Notes: a model not told the origin generated them from the letters alone. DNA of 64,000 nucleotides from Arthrobacter sp. Soil736 (GCF_001428005.1 NZ_LMSB01000074.1:102562-166561), one strand, 5' to 3'; positions 8,457 through 17,350 are shown, counted from the first letter of the stretch. A program made the numbers and translations.

Positions 8457-9311
8457 ATGGCCGGCGTCGTGGAGTTCGAGAAGTTCCCCTCCGGAACTTT
8501 GAAGGTGGACAAGGGCTTCAGCCTCGCGGACGTCGATCCTGACTCGACGCCTGGCTACACAGGGAACAAGGCCGACGGCGAGGCCTTGCTCACCGACCTT
8601 GACGGCAAGCTGGCCGAATTGCAGGAGCAGCTGTTCGCAGAGTCCAAGTTCGGGGGCACCAAGAGGGTCCTGCTCGTCCTGCAGGGAATGGATACCGCGG
8701 GTAAGGGCGGCATTGTGAAGCACGTCCTCGGCACCATGGATCCCCAGGGCGTCCAGTTCAAGTCCTTCAAGGCGCCCACACCGGAAGAAAAGGCATACGA
8801 CTTTCTCTGGCGGATCGAAAAGGAAGTGCCTGCGGCCGGCATGATGGGTGTCTTCGACCGCTCCCACTACGAGGACGTCCTGATCCATCGTGTCCACCGC
8901 TGGGCCGACCCGAGGGAAATCCAGCGGCGCTACGCCGCCATCAACGAGTTCGAAGCCCGACAGACGGCGGTGGGCACCACAGTCATCAAGGTAATGCTGA
9001 ATATCAGCAATGACGAGCAGAAGGAGCGGCTGCTGGCCCGGCTGGACAAGCCGGAGAAGCACTGGAAGTACAACACCGGGGATCTGAAGGAGCGCGCCTT
9101 CTGGGATGACTATATGGCGGCGTATCAGGCCGTGTTCGATGCGACCAACACCGAAGGCGCCCCTTGGTACGTAGTGCCCGCGAATAAGAAGTGGTACGCC
9201 CGGATTGCGGTGCAGCAGTTGCTGCTCGAGGCGCTCATGGCGCTCAAGCTGGAGTGGCCCAAGGCTGAGTTCGACGTCGACGCGGAGCGGCGCCTGGCCG
9301 AGAGGTCCTGA
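8457..9311 (+). CDS. Polyphosphate kinase 2 family protein
   Basis: PPK2 enzymes transfer phosphate between polyphosphate and nucleotides. Walker A (GMDTAGKGG), the NPQGV/SFK-type block (MDPQGVQFKSFKAPT), Walker B (FDRSHYEDVL) and the lid helix (RRYAAINEFE) are present. The single-domain length of 284 residues and the sequence type fit the PPK2 group that phosphorylates AMP or ADP with polyphosphate, but the substrate class is inferred. I chose ATG 8457 because AAAGAGG lies just upstream; a GTG at 8439 would overlap this site. Confidence 0.88.
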   Translation: MAGVVEFEKFPSGTLKVDKGFSLADVDPDSTPGYTGNKADGEALLTDLDGKLAELQEQLFAESKFGGTKRVLLVLQGMDTAGKGGIVKHVLGTMDPQGVQFKSFKAPTPEEKAYDFLWRIEKEVPAAGMMGVFDRSHYEDVLIHRVHRWADPREIQRRYAAINEFEARQTAVGTTVIKVMLNISNDEQKERLLARLDKPEKHWKYNTGDLKERAFWDDYMAAYQAVFDATNTEGAPWYVVPANKKWYARIAVQQLLLEALMALKLEWPKAEFDVDAERRLAERS

Positions 9312-9335
9312 GACGAGTCTGGCTGGTCCGCCTGC

Positions 9336-9373
9336 GGGCGCTTAGCTGTCCCCTGTAGGGCGCTCAGCTGTCC
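9336..9373. repeat. Direct duplication of the xseB stop-codon region
   Basis: The 16-base block GGGCGCTTAGCTGTCC (9336-9351) recurs as GGGCGCTCAGCTGTCC (9358-9373), 15 of 16 identical. The second copy contains the xseB stop (minus strand TGA); the first carries TAA in the equivalent place. Confidence 0.7.
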
Positions 9374-9687
9374 TTGCGGGCAGCTGCGAGCCGCTTGCGG
9401 GCACCCTCGAGCCACTCTTCACAGCGCTTGGCCAGTGCCTCGCCCCGTTCCCAAAGTGCCAGTGAGTCCTCGAGGCTGGTCCCGCCGGCTTCGAGCTTGG
9501 ACACGACGCCCACCAGCTGTTCCCTGGCTTCCTCGTAGCTGAGGGACTCGATGTCTGGCTGACCGGCGGAAGCTGCCGCGCTGCTGTTGTCGGCGCCGGT
9601 GGAGTGCTCTGTCATGGTGGTCTGGCCTGTCGTGTCGGTGGGGTGGGTGCCGTTGGTCTGGCTGGTGCCGCTGGTTTGGTCGCTCAC
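9364..9687 (-). CDS. xseB: Exodeoxyribonuclease VII small subunit
   Basis: The C-terminal 65 residues (LSYEEAREQLVGVV, LEAGGTSLEDSL, LWERGEALAKRC) are the conserved small-subunit core. It forms helices that assemble around XseA to degrade single-stranded DNA. The first 40 residues are a Thr/Ser/Gly-rich, probably disordered extension. The start is GTG 9687, because AAGGAG lies four bases upstream; ATG 9615 is possible but has no such site. It is the second gene of an xseA-xseB operon with a 21-base gap. Confidence 0.93.
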   Translation of the reverse strand: MSDQTSGTSQTNGTHPTDTTGQTTMTEHSTGADNSSAAASAGQPDIESLSYEEAREQLVGVVSKLEAGGTSLEDSLALWERGEALAKRCEEWLEGARKRLAAARKDS

Positions 9688-9708
9688 GGTGCTCCTTGGA
9701 ATTTGGGG

Positions 9709-11007
9709 TCAGGCATCTGCGGCGTCGGATCCGCCGGTGGATTCGGCGCCGAACCGTCCGCCGGCAACGCGGATGGCGAGTCCAGTTCCACGGGGAGCCT
9801 GCGATGGATGGCGCACCACGGTGCCGCCGGTGCCGGGAGATCCCGTGTTCCCGGAGACCTGGACCACGGCGTAACCACGGTCCAGGGTCTGCTGGGGCGA
9901 GAGGGAGCGGACCTGCGCCTGCAGATGGACCAGCTGATCGGCCGCCCTGGTGACGGCTGTTCTGATGGCTGCGGTGGAACGCCTGGTGAGCCGGTCCACG
10001 TCTTCGGCGCGCGCGGTGACCATGCCTTCCGGAGCCGCGAGCACGGGGCGCGAGCGCACCGCCGCAAGGCGATCGGTTTCCCGGGCCACGAGCTGCGTGA
10101 CAGAGCGGCGCAGCTGGGCCTCCGCCTGCCGGACCCTGGCGAGCTCCTCCGAGACTTCGGGGACAATCCGCTTGGCAGCGTCCGTGGGGGTGGACGCCCG
10201 GAGATCGGCCACATCGTCCAGGATGGGGCGGTCGGCTTCGTGGCCGATGGCGCTGACAACGGGTGTTCGCGCGCCCGCCACAGCGCGGATGAGTTCCTCG
10301 CTGCTGAAGGGCAGGAGGTCCTCAAGCGCCCCGCCGCCGCGGGCAATGACGATGACGTCGACGTCAGCGCGGGCGTCGAGTTCCCGGAGTGCCCCGACCA
10401 CCTGCGACACTGCCGTGTTTCCCTGGACTGCGACTTCGCGGATCTCGAATTCGACTGCCGGCCAGCGCAGGGCGGCGTTGCGGAGGACGTCCTTCTTGGC
10501 ATCGGAGTCGCGCCCGGTGATGAGGCCGATCCGGTGGGGGAGCAGGGGCAACCGCTTCTTCCGCGACTCGGCAAAGAGGCCTTCGGCGGCGAGGGCATGC
10601 CGCAGCCGTTCGATCCGTGCGAGGAGGTCGCCGAGGCCCACGGGGCGGATGTCCTTGACGGACATGTTCACGCGCCCGGTCTTCAGCCAGAATTCGGCCT
10701 TGAGGAGCGCCACAACCCTGCTTCCGCGTTCAATCGGCGTTTCCTGACGGTCCAGGACGTTGGACCAGATTGACGCGGGCAGCGAAATTTCGGCATCCAC
10801 GTCCCTGAGGGTGAGGAATGCGCTGCTGCCGCGCCGGTTCAGCTCGATTACCTGCCCCTCGACCCAGGCTGCCGGTGCCCGCTCGATGTGGGTCTTGAGT
10901 TTCTGCGAGAGCAACTGCAGTGGCCAGGGGTTGTCCGGGGTGGTGTCTGCCGCGGTGGCAGGCACCGTGGTGGGCCCGGCGGCCGGCACCGTGGCATTTT
11001 CAGCCAT
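9709..11007 (-). CDS. xseA: Exodeoxyribonuclease VII large subunit
   Basis: Catalytic subunit of ExoVII. The N-terminal OB fold (WVEGQVIELNRRGSSAFLTLRD) and the catalytic-domain blocks ITGRDSDAKKDVL, IVIARGGGALEDL, VSAIGHEADRPILDDVADLRASTPTDAAK are present. The C-terminal part is coiled coil. I placed the start at ATG 11007 (MAENATVP); the frame stays open upstream to 11097 but that extension does not look conserved. The product has 432 residues. It is divergent from the membrane protein gene at 11187. Confidence 0.93.
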   Translation of the reverse strand: MAENATVPAAGPTTVPATAADTTPDNPWPLQLLSQKLKTHIERAPAAWVEGQVIELNRRGSSAFLTLRDVDAEISLPASIWSNVLDRQETPIERGSRVVALLKAEFWLKTGRVNMSVKDIRPVGLGDLLARIERLRHALAAEGLFAESRKKRLPLLPHRIGLITGRDSDAKKDVLRNAALRWPAVEFEIREVAVQGNTAVSQVVGALRELDARADVDVIVIARGGGALEDLLPFSSEELIRAVAGARTPVVSAIGHEADRPILDDVADLRASTPTDAAKRIVPEVSEELARVRQAEAQLRRSVTQLVARETDRLAAVRSRPVLAAPEGMVTARAEDVDRLTRRSTAAIRTAVTRAADQLVHLQAQVRSLSPQQTLDRGYAVVQVSGNTGSPGTGGTVVRHPSQAPRGTGLAIRVAGGRFGAESTGGSDAADA

Positions 11008-11186
11008 GTGCAGCCCCGATGGCGGCGATTGCCTGTTGCATGTGGCGGTCCTTTGCCTTCGCGGTGGGTTAACCAACTCTATCCATAGCTCTACCACCGG
11101 GCGGCGACATTTTTGATCGGGAGGCGGCGCCCCTAGGATGGCAGTGTCCCAACGACAAGCCAGGAACCCGACCAGCTAGGAATCCT

Positions 11187-12035
11187 TTGCGCTCTTTTGT
11201 TGCGGCCTTGGCCGTCGTCCTTGGTCTGCTGTTGTCCGCCGTTGCCGTGCCGGCCATCTGGGTTGACCGCAACGTCGTGCAGGAGTATGGCTTTGTGGCC
11301 CTCGCGGCACCGCTGGGCAAGGATCCGGCGTTCCAAAAACGGCTGGCGACCGCCGCCGTGGGCAGCATTGACGCAGGGGCCGGCCTGCCCGGTCCGGTGG
11401 CCCAGCTTGTACGCCCGCTGCTGGAATCGGCGGCTTCATCGCTCACCGGCCTGCCGGAGTACCCGGCCGCCTGGGAAGAAACGCTGCGCAAGAGCCACCG
11501 CCTCAACTTCGCTGACTCGGCAACGCTGCCGCCCGAAGCAGATTCCGCCACGTCGCTGACCCTTGATGTGGCCCCTCTCGTTGCGCTGGCGATGAAGCAG
11601 ATCTCCGACAAGGTGGACGTCCCGCTGGAGGCGCCGAAGCAGGCGCTGGTGAACCTCGGACAGTCCAGCCAGCGCCAGCTGATCGAACGCGTTTCCGTGT
11701 ACTCTCCGGTCGGTTACAGCCTTGCCTTCGGTGCCGGTGTGGCGTTTCTGCTGGCGCTCGTGACGGCGCGGCGCCGCTGGAAGGTGCTGGCGGTGACGGG
11801 CCTCGGCGGCCTGGGGCTGGCCGGATTGTGGACGTTGGCATCGGGCCGGGCTTCGGACGCGGTGACAGGTACTGCCAGCGGAAACGAAATGGCGGACCTC
11901 TTCAAACGGGAGTTCGTGGCGGCGGCAGCGGCAGGGTTTGGGTCCTGGATCCTTGCCGCCTCGGTGGCCGGCGCAATTCTCCTCGCAGCGGGTCTGCTCA
12001 TTCGGGTCATCGGGGGCCCTTCACGCCGGGTGTGA
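11187..12035 (+). CDS. Conserved membrane protein of unknown function
   Basis: 282 residues. A start-proximal hydrophobic helix (about 5-25) is followed by an extracytoplasmic domain of roughly 145 residues with DRNVVQEYGF near its start. Two transmembrane segments follow at about 173-217 and another at about 245-275. This layout, an N-terminal anchor plus a C-terminal membrane bundle, is common in actinobacterial proteins next to xseA/ispH. TTG 11187 is used because AGGAA precedes it by four bases. I do not recognise a catalytic motif. Confidence 0.75.
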   Translation: MRSFVAALAVVLGLLLSAVAVPAIWVDRNVVQEYGFVALAAPLGKDPAFQKRLATAAVGSIDAGAGLPGPVAQLVRPLLESAASSLTGLPEYPAAWEETLRKSHRLNFADSATLPPEADSATSLTLDVAPLVALAMKQISDKVDVPLEAPKQALVNLGQSSQRQLIERVSVYSPVGYSLAFGAGVAFLLALVTARRRWKVLAVTGLGGLGLAGLWTLASGRASDAVTGTASGNEMADLFKREFVAAAAAGFGSWILAASVAGAILLAAGLLIRVIGGPSRRV

Positions 12036-12086
12036 GCTGGCTCTACCCCGCCCGGGGCGAAGTCCCTTAACCGGTAGCATGGAGAA

Positions 12087-13163
12087 ATGACCTCCTCAGC
12101 AGTTTCCCTTTCGATGCCAACAGTCCCGCGCAGGCGGCGTTCGCCGGAGGAAGTGCTCGCTGCGGCACCGGTGGCCGGCCCCAAGAAAGTTCTGCTGGCG
12201 GCTCCCCGCGGATATTGCGCCGGTGTGGACCGCGCCGTCATCGCCGTCGAGAAGGCGCTGGAACACTACGGGCCGCCCGTCTACGTCCGCAAGCAGATTG
12301 TCCACAACGTCCACGTGGTCAGCTCGCTCGAGGAGCAAGGGGCCATCTTCGTCGATGAAACCGATGAGGTCCCGGAAGGCGCCCTGGTTATCTTCTCCGC
12401 TCACGGAGTCTCTCCGGCCGTCGTCCAGTCCGCGGAGGACCGCGGACTGCGGACTATTGACGCCACCTGCCCCCTGGTGACCAAGGTCCACAAGGAGGCG
12501 GTCCGCTTTGCGAAGGACGACTTCGACATCCTGCTGATCGGCCACGACGGCCACGAGGAAGTGGAGGGCACCGCAGGAGAAGCCCCCGAGCACATCCAGA
12601 TCATCAACGGCCCGCACGAAGTGGACAAAGTGACGGTCCGGGACCCCGAGAAGGTCATCTGGCTTTCCCAGACCACCCTCAGCGTCGACGAAACCATGGA
12701 AACGGTGCGGCTGCTCAAGGAGCGCTTCCCCACGCTCCAGGACCCGCCCAGCGACGACATCTGCTATGCCACGACCAACCGTCAGGTGGCCATCAAGAAG
12801 ATCTCCCCCCAGGCGGACCTGGTGATCGTGGTCGGCTCGGCGAACTCGTCCAATTCCGTGCGCCTGGTGGAGGTGGCGCTCGAATACGGCGCCAAGGCCT
12901 CCTACCGCGTGGATTTCGCCAACGAGGTGGACGAAGCCTGGTTTGAGGGCGTCGCCACGGTGGGCGTCACCTCGGGAGCGTCCGTGCCGGAAGTTCTCGT
13001 CAAGGACGTCCTCCGTCTCCTGTCCGACTACGGCTACGACGCCGTGGAGGAAGTTGTCACCGCGGAAGAGGATCTGCTCTTCTCCCTGCCGAAGGAACTT
13101 CGTGCCACCCTCAAGAAAGCCGGGGACGTCTCACGGGCGCTCGGCGGCAGGCGTTCAAACTAG
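12087..13163 (+). CDS. ispH: 4-hydroxy-3-methylbut-2-enyl diphosphate reductase
   Basis: Last step of the non-mevalonate isoprenoid pathway, making IPP and DMAPP with a 4Fe-4S cluster. The three cluster cysteines are C44 (RGYCAGVDRA), C128 (DATCPLV) and C226 (DDICYATTNRQ). HNVHVV and SAHGVSP contain the substrate-binding histidines. GGAGAA precedes ATG 12087. The first 30 residues are an extra N-terminal extension. The neighbours xseA/xseB and ychF match the mycobacterial order. Confidence 0.96.
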   Translation: MTSSAVSLSMPTVPRRRRSPEEVLAAAPVAGPKKVLLAAPRGYCAGVDRAVIAVEKALEHYGPPVYVRKQIVHNVHVVSSLEEQGAIFVDETDEVPEGALVIFSAHGVSPAVVQSAEDRGLRTIDATCPLVTKVHKEAVRFAKDDFDILLIGHDGHEEVEGTAGEAPEHIQIINGPHEVDKVTVRDPEKVIWLSQTTLSVDETMETVRLLKERFPTLQDPPSDDICYATTNRQVAIKKISPQADLVIVVGSANSSNSVRLVEVALEYGAKASYRVDFANEVDEAWFEGVATVGVTSGASVPEVLVKDVLRLLSDYGYDAVEEVVTAEEDLLFSLPKELRATLKKAGDVSRALGGRRSN

Positions 13164-13169
13164 ATCTTG

Positions 13170-13199
13170 TCCCTGGGCGGCGTCTCCCTAGGCGGCGTC
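13170..13199. repeat. Tandem duplication of the rmuC stop-codon region (2 x 15 bp)
   Basis: TCCCTGGGCGGCGTC (13170-13184) is followed at once by TCCCTAGGCGGCGTC (13185-13199). On the minus strand the second unit is the end of rmuC with its TAG stop, and the first is a copy in which TAG has become CAG. Confidence 0.75.
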
Positions 13200-14501
13200 G
13201 TCTTCCGCCTCCGGCTCCGCCGCGGGTTCTCCAACTGTCCTGCCCTGGACTGCGCTTCCCTGGACGGTGCTTCCGTGGACTGTGCCCAGCTGACCCGTTG
13301 CCTGGTCCCGGGACTGAAGCTCGGGAGCTGAAACGGAGCGCGGCGTGACCTGGACGGCCGGCGGCGTGACCAGCCCAGCGGCGTCCAGCGCATTCAGTTT
13401 CCGGGCCGTGGGGAGGACCCGGGCCTCCAGGGTGCCGACCATCGAGTTGTAGCGGTCCACGGAGGATTTCAGGGACGAGCCCAGCTTGCTGACGTTTTCT
13501 CCGAGGGTCCCCATGCGTTCGTACAGTTGCCGGGCGAGCTCGAACAGCTCCCGGGCGCTGTCTGTGAGGACGTCCTGGCGCCAGGTGAACGCAACGGACT
13601 TGAGCACGGCCAGCAGCGTGCCGGGGGAGGCAAGCACCACGTTCTTGGATAGGGCATGGTCCAGCAGGGCGGGATCGGCGGAGAGCGCGGCGGCGAGGAT
13701 GGACTCGGCGGGCAGGAAGCAGATGACAAGCTCCGGCGAGTTTCCCGAGATGTCCCAGTACTTCTTGCTGCTGAGGGCATCCACGTGGGCCTTGAGGGCC
13801 TTTGCGTGGGCGGTCAGGAGGTCCTGCTGGGAGGACTGGCTCAGCCCTTGCCGGTCGCTGTCCGGCTGGCCGAGGTCCTGCGCCCGGAGGTAGGCGGACA
13901 GCGGCACCTTGGCGTCCACGACGAGCTGCTTGTCACCCGGAAGCTGAACCACAAGGTCCGGACGGACCGAGGCCTCGGCCCCGGAACTGTGCAGTTGCTC
14001 GTGGAAATCGACGTGGCGAAGCATCCCCGCGGCCTCCACCACCCGGCGCAACTGAACTTCTCCCCACTGGCCGCGTGCGCTGTTCGAGCGGAGCGCCGAT
14101 TCGAGGGCGTGCGTGGAGCGCATCAGCTGTTCGTCCGAGAGCCTGGCCTCCTGCAGCTGCTGGGCCAGCTGCCCGTACTGTTCCAGCCGGTCCCGCTCCA
14201 GCAGGGAGACCTGTTGCTGCACCGCAGTCAGCTTTTCCGCCACCGGTGCCAGCGCCCGCAGCACGCTGCCGTCCTGCTGGCGGGACTCACCCAGCTCCCG
14301 GTTTTGGGCTGCCAGGAGCCTCCGCTCCGCGTCGGCGGCGGCGAACTGGGCGCTCACCTCAGACAGGCGCGCCGAAACGCCGTCGAAGTCCGCTTCCAGG
14401 GCGACGCTCCGGCGGCGCAAAACCGTGTAGGCGAAGGCAGCGCCGGCCAGGGCGCCCAGCAACAGCATCAGTAGGGCCAGAATGACTGCAAAAGGTTCCA
14501 T
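13188..14501 (-). CDS. rmuC: DNA recombination protein RmuC
   Basis: 437 residues. An N-terminal transmembrane helix (MEPFAVILALLMLLLGALAGA) is followed by a long coiled coil (about 40-140) and then the RmuC nuclease-like domain: RGQWGEVQLRRVVEAAGM, LVVDAKVPLSAY and ELVICFLPAES. RmuC limits inversions at short repeats in E. coli. The start is ATG 14501 with AGTGAAGG upstream. The C-terminal 40 residues are Gln/Pro/Val-rich. It converges on ispH. Confidence 0.92.
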   Translation of the reverse strand: MEPFAVILALLMLLLGALAGAAFAYTVLRRRSVALEADFDGVSARLSEVSAQFAAADAERRLLAAQNRELGESRQQDGSVLRALAPVAEKLTAVQQQVSLLERDRLEQYGQLAQQLQEARLSDEQLMRSTHALESALRSNSARGQWGEVQLRRVVEAAGMLRHVDFHEQLHSSGAEASVRPDLVVQLPGDKQLVVDAKVPLSAYLRAQDLGQPDSDRQGLSQSSQQDLLTAHAKALKAHVDALSSKKYWDISGNSPELVICFLPAESILAAALSADPALLDHALSKNVVLASPGTLLAVLKSVAFTWRQDVLTDSARELFELARQLYERMGTLGENVSKLGSSLKSSVDRYNSMVGTLEARVLPTARKLNALDAAGLVTPPAVQVTPRSVSAPELQSRDQATGQLGTVHGSTVQGSAVQGRTVGEPAAEPEAEDDAA

Positions 14502-14637
14502 GCCTTCACTCTGGCATGCAGGTGTGACATTTTTGCCGAAGGCAACGGAACCGCAGCAACACGAGCCGCACAATGCGTTCCGGAGCCCGTCACCGTACGG
14601 GCGACGAGCCACGGGCGGCCGCCTACGGGTAGAATCA

Positions 14638-15729
14638 ATGTCCGTGGCTCTTACTATTGGCATCGTCGGACTGCCCAACGTCGGCAAATCAACCCTTTTC
14701 AACGCACTGACCCGCAATCAGGTCCTCGCGGCGAACTATCCGTTCGCCACCATCGAACCGAATGTCGGCGTCGTGAACCTGCCGGATCCCCGCCTGGCGA
14801 AGCTGGCGGCCATTTTCGGATCCCAGCGGCTGCTGCCCGCCCCCGTGTCCTTCGTGGACATCGCCGGGATCGTGAAAGGTGCGTCGGAGGGCGAAGGCCT
14901 GGGTAACAAGTTCCTCGCCAACATCCGCGAGGCCGAGGCCATCGCCCAGGTTGTCCGCGTGTTCGACGACCCCGATGTCATCCACGTCGACGGCAAGGTG
15001 GATCCCCGCTCGGATATGGAGACCATCAACACCGAGCTGATCCTGGCCGACCTTCAGACCATCGAAAATGCTATTCCCCGGATCGAAAAAGAAGTCAAGA
15101 TCAAGAAACGGGAAGCAGCCGAGCTGGCTGCCATCAAGGCGGCCCAGGCTGTGCTGGAACGTGGCGACACCATTTTTTCGTCGGTCATGAGCGACAAACT
15201 GGAGATGGAGCACCTCAAGGAGCTCGGCCTCCTGACGGCCAAGCCCTTCATCTACGTTTTCAACGCGGACGAAGGGATCCTCGGCAGCCCGGAAAAGCAG
15301 GAGGAACTGCGAGCCATGGTGGCTCCTGCAGACGCCATCTTCCTCGACGCCAAGCTCGAGTCCGACCTCGTGGAGCTGGACGAGGAAGAAGCCCGCGAGA
15401 TGCTGGAAATGAACGGGCAGGACGAATCCGGCCTGGACCAGCTGGCCCGCGTCGGCTTCCACACCCTCGGGCTGCAGACCTACCTGACGGCAGGACCCAA
15501 GGAAACACGCGCCTGGACCATCCACCGGGGCGACACCGCGCCGCAGGCCGCGGGCGTCATCCACTCCGATTTCCAGCGCGGATTCATCAAAGCCGAAGTT
15601 GTGTCCTTCGAAGACCTCATCGCTGCCGGTTCCATGGCCGAGGCGAAGTCCCGCGGCAAGGTCCGCATCGAAGGCAAGGAATATGTGATGGCCGACGGCG
15701 ACGTGGTGGAGTTCCGCTTCAACGTGTAG
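14638..15729 (+). CDS. ychF: Redox-regulated ATPase/GTPase YchF (OLA1 family)
   Basis: 363 residues, the normal length. G1 GLPNVGKST, G3 DIAGIVKGASEGEGLG and the NADE element (VFNADE) mark the family, which prefers ATP. The C-terminal TGS-like domain contains the usual TYLTAGPKETRAWTIHRGDTAPQAAGVIHSDFQRGFIKAEV stretch (15478-15600) and ends in DGDVVEFRFNV. ATG 14638 is chosen because it begins SVALTIGIVG, as in relatives. Its last codons are repeated downstream at 16409 and 19432, and an island lies between the gene and what looks like its own terminator at 19501. Confidence 0.95.
   Translation: MSVALTIGIVGLPNVGKSTLFNALTRNQVLAANYPFATIEPNVGVVNLPDPRLAKLAAIFGSQRLLPAPVSFVDIAGIVKGASEGEGLGNKFLANIREAEAIAQVVRVFDDPDVIHVDGKVDPRSDMETINTELILADLQTIENAIPRIEKEVKIKKREAAELAAIKAAQAVLERGDTIFSSVMSDKLEMEHLKELGLLTAKPFIYVFNADEGILGSPEKQEELRAMVAPADAIFLDAKLESDLVELDEEEAREMLEMNGQDESGLDQLARVGFHTLGLQTYLTAGPKETRAWTIHRGDTAPQAAGVIHSDFQRGFIKAEVVSFEDLIAAGSMAEAKSRGKVRIEGKEYVMADGDVVEFRFNV
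15701..15729 (+). repeat. ychF 3'-end repeat, copy A (candidate left attachment site)
   Basis: The last 29 bases of ychF. They match 19432-19460 at 28 of 29 positions, including the core AGTTCCGCTTCAACGTGTAG. A shorter echo, AACGTGTAGT, follows at 15744. Confidence 0.7.
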
Positions 15730-15741
15730 TCGCGTTGCGGT

Positions 15742-16299
15742 CTAACGTGTAGTAGCGGGGCCGGCGGAGACTTGGGGGCCAACCGCCGCGGGCTGCGCCG
15801 GATTCGTTTCACCGGACGATGCCGTGCCGTCGAGGCGGAAGATGCGTTCGTCAATTTCGTGTCCGACGCCGTCGGCGTAGGAGCGCTCCGTGCCGATCTG
15901 CGTGAACCCGCAGTGCGTGAGCACTTTCGCTGATGAAGAGTTGTGGTCGGCCACTCTGGCGAATAGTGGGCGGGTGTGGTCGAGCTCGAGTAGCGCGGCC
16001 AGGGCTGCAGAAGCGATCCCGAGACCACGTTGCGCGGGGTCTACCCAGTAGGTGACTTCGCGCTCGTCCTCCATGGTGAAGCTAGCGACCGTCGCTGCCA
16101 GCCGGCCCTCGGTGAGCACTGCGCGGAGCAGCACGTCGCGGTCGGCGAGGATCCGGGCATAGTGGGCGTCGAAGGCCGAGCGATCGCCAGGGTCCGGCCG
16201 GGTGAACGCCGCCTGTCGAACGCTGGCAGGGTCACTCTCCCAAGCGAAGATCCGATCGAGGTCGCCGTCCTCGAGAGGTCGGAGCGTCACCGTAACCAT
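15742..16299 (-). CDS. GNAT family N-acetyltransferase
   Basis: 185 residues. The N-terminal VTLRPLEDGDLDRIFAWE and acetyl-CoA loop VDPAQRGLGIASAAL (R/Q-x-x-G-x-G/A) are clear, followed by LFARVADHNSSSAKVLTHCGFTQIG, the usual GNAT C-terminal block. This resembles the RimJ/RimL-like acetyltransferases that modify protein N-termini or small molecules. The acceptor is unknown. ATG 16299 is used. Its last 25 residues are Ala/Pro-rich and abut the ychF tail, so the C-terminus may have been created at the insertion joint. Confidence 0.85.
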   Translation of the reverse strand: MVTVTLRPLEDGDLDRIFAWESDPASVRQAAFTRPDPGDRSAFDAHYARILADRDVLLRAVLTEGRLAATVASFTMEDEREVTYWVDPAQRGLGIASAALAALLELDHTRPLFARVADHNSSSAKVLTHCGFTQIGTERSYADGVGHEIDERIFRLDGTASSGETNPAQPAAVGPQVSAGPATTR

Positions 16300-16408
16300 G
16301 GTGAGCAGTCTACGCGCTGCACTCGCGACTCAAGGGTCTTGTCAAGAGACCGGTCGGCGTACCTAATGCGTGAGGCCTATCCCCTCATGCGTAAGGTTTC
16401 TCTACCAC

Positions 16409-16461
16409 GGCGACGTCGTCGAATTTAGATTCAATGTGTAATCGAGTTCCGCTTCAATGTG
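16409..16461 (+). repeat. ychF 3'-end repeat, copy B (divergent plus a second partial copy)
   Basis: Bases 16409-16441 read as GDVVEFRFNV-stop, the exact YchF C-terminus, but with different codons (GTC GAA TTT AGA TTC AAT GTG TAA). Directly after it, GAGTTCCGCTTCAATGTG (16444-16461) is a second partial copy in the codons of the real gene. The upstream codons do not continue as YchF. Confidence 0.65.
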
Positions 16462-16486
16462 AGCAAGTAGTCGAGCGAATTGTCGG

Positions 16487-17266
16487 TTAGCCCCGACGGG
16501 CGACATCTTGGCTCAGAATATTAGGCCAGGTTTCGACATCTCCTGGGGTGCGGGCGACCGTCAGCGTTGCTTGCGGGAGCAGTGCGGCAAGGGATTCCGC
16601 GGTTGACAGCGGGTGGCCCGGATCATCGACCCACGCCAAGATTGTCGTCGGTACGTCGATTCGCGCGACGGCCTCAGGAGCAGGCAGATCGCTGAGTGCC
16701 GCGCCTCGAAACAACGACGGCAATAGGGCGTCGGCGACGTCGGGCACCGTCTCCGGCGCACCAATTGTGGCCGGCGGCGGTGTTGCTCCGCGCGTGGTGG
16801 CGAGGAATGCCTCGACACCGTCAGATTCGATAATTGCCGCGGCAACTTGGTAGTTTGCAGCCTGTGCAGGTCGGGTTTCCCACGCGGTGGGTGGCACCAT
16901 AAGCGTGAGCCCAGTAAAGCGGTCTGGCTCGCGGGAAGCGGCGTGCAAGAGTGTGCCGGTACCCATGGAGGGACCAACTCCGTGGACACGTTCGCCTGGG
17001 AACCAGTGATCGAGCAGTCGCAGGAGGTCGTCGGCGAGGCTTTGCCATTGATAGTCCTCGGGGACCTTCCGCCCCGTCGACCGGCCATGGCCGCGTGCGT
17101 CGTACCGCAGCAGTCGAGTTCCACTAAGCCCTCGACCGAGGTCGAGGTTGAGCACCCGATCGTGTGCGCGGCTTGAAGTAAGGCCATGCAGTTGGACAAT
17201 TGGGTGTCCACCTTCGTCGCTCAAAGCAACCGCAAGCTCGGCTCCGGGAACCTCGAAAGTGGGCAT
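16487..17266 (-). CDS. Alpha/beta hydrolase
   Basis: 259 residues from ATG 17266, chosen because GAGGAG lies five bases upstream. IVQLHGLTSSRAHD gives the oxyanion region, YDARGHGRS the next conserved strand, and GPSMG is the nucleophile elbow with Ser. AWVDDPGHPLS carries the acid. The catalytic His expected near the C-terminus is not obvious: the usual H-DV-x-TW position reads PGDVETWPN. It may therefore be inactive or use another His. It is divergent from the condensation/GNAT gene with 84 bases between starts, suggesting joint control. Confidence 0.82.
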   Translation of the reverse strand: MPTFEVPGAELAVALSDEGGHPIVQLHGLTSSRAHDRVLNLDLGRGLSGTRLLRYDARGHGRSTGRKVPEDYQWQSLADDLLRLLDHWFPGERVHGVGPSMGTGTLLHAASREPDRFTGLTLMVPPTAWETRPAQAANYQVAAAIIESDGVEAFLATTRGATPPPATIGAPETVPDVADALLPSLFRGAALSDLPAPEAVARIDVPTTILAWVDDPGHPLSTAESLAALLPQATLTVARTPGDVETWPNILSQDVARRG

Positions 17267-17350
17267 CAGGCTCCTCGTTTCGTGACTGACCGCGTCACCT
17301 CGAGCGGCCGCGTTGAGCATTCAGGCTATCTGGGGCGATAGGATACTGCC

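Noticed and set aside
6987..9062. A 691-codon open frame on the minus strand across the aminotransferase and ppk2 genes
   Set aside because: It is the mirror of two clear plus-strand genes; the translation has no recognisable domain and its composition follows from the GC-rich codons opposite.
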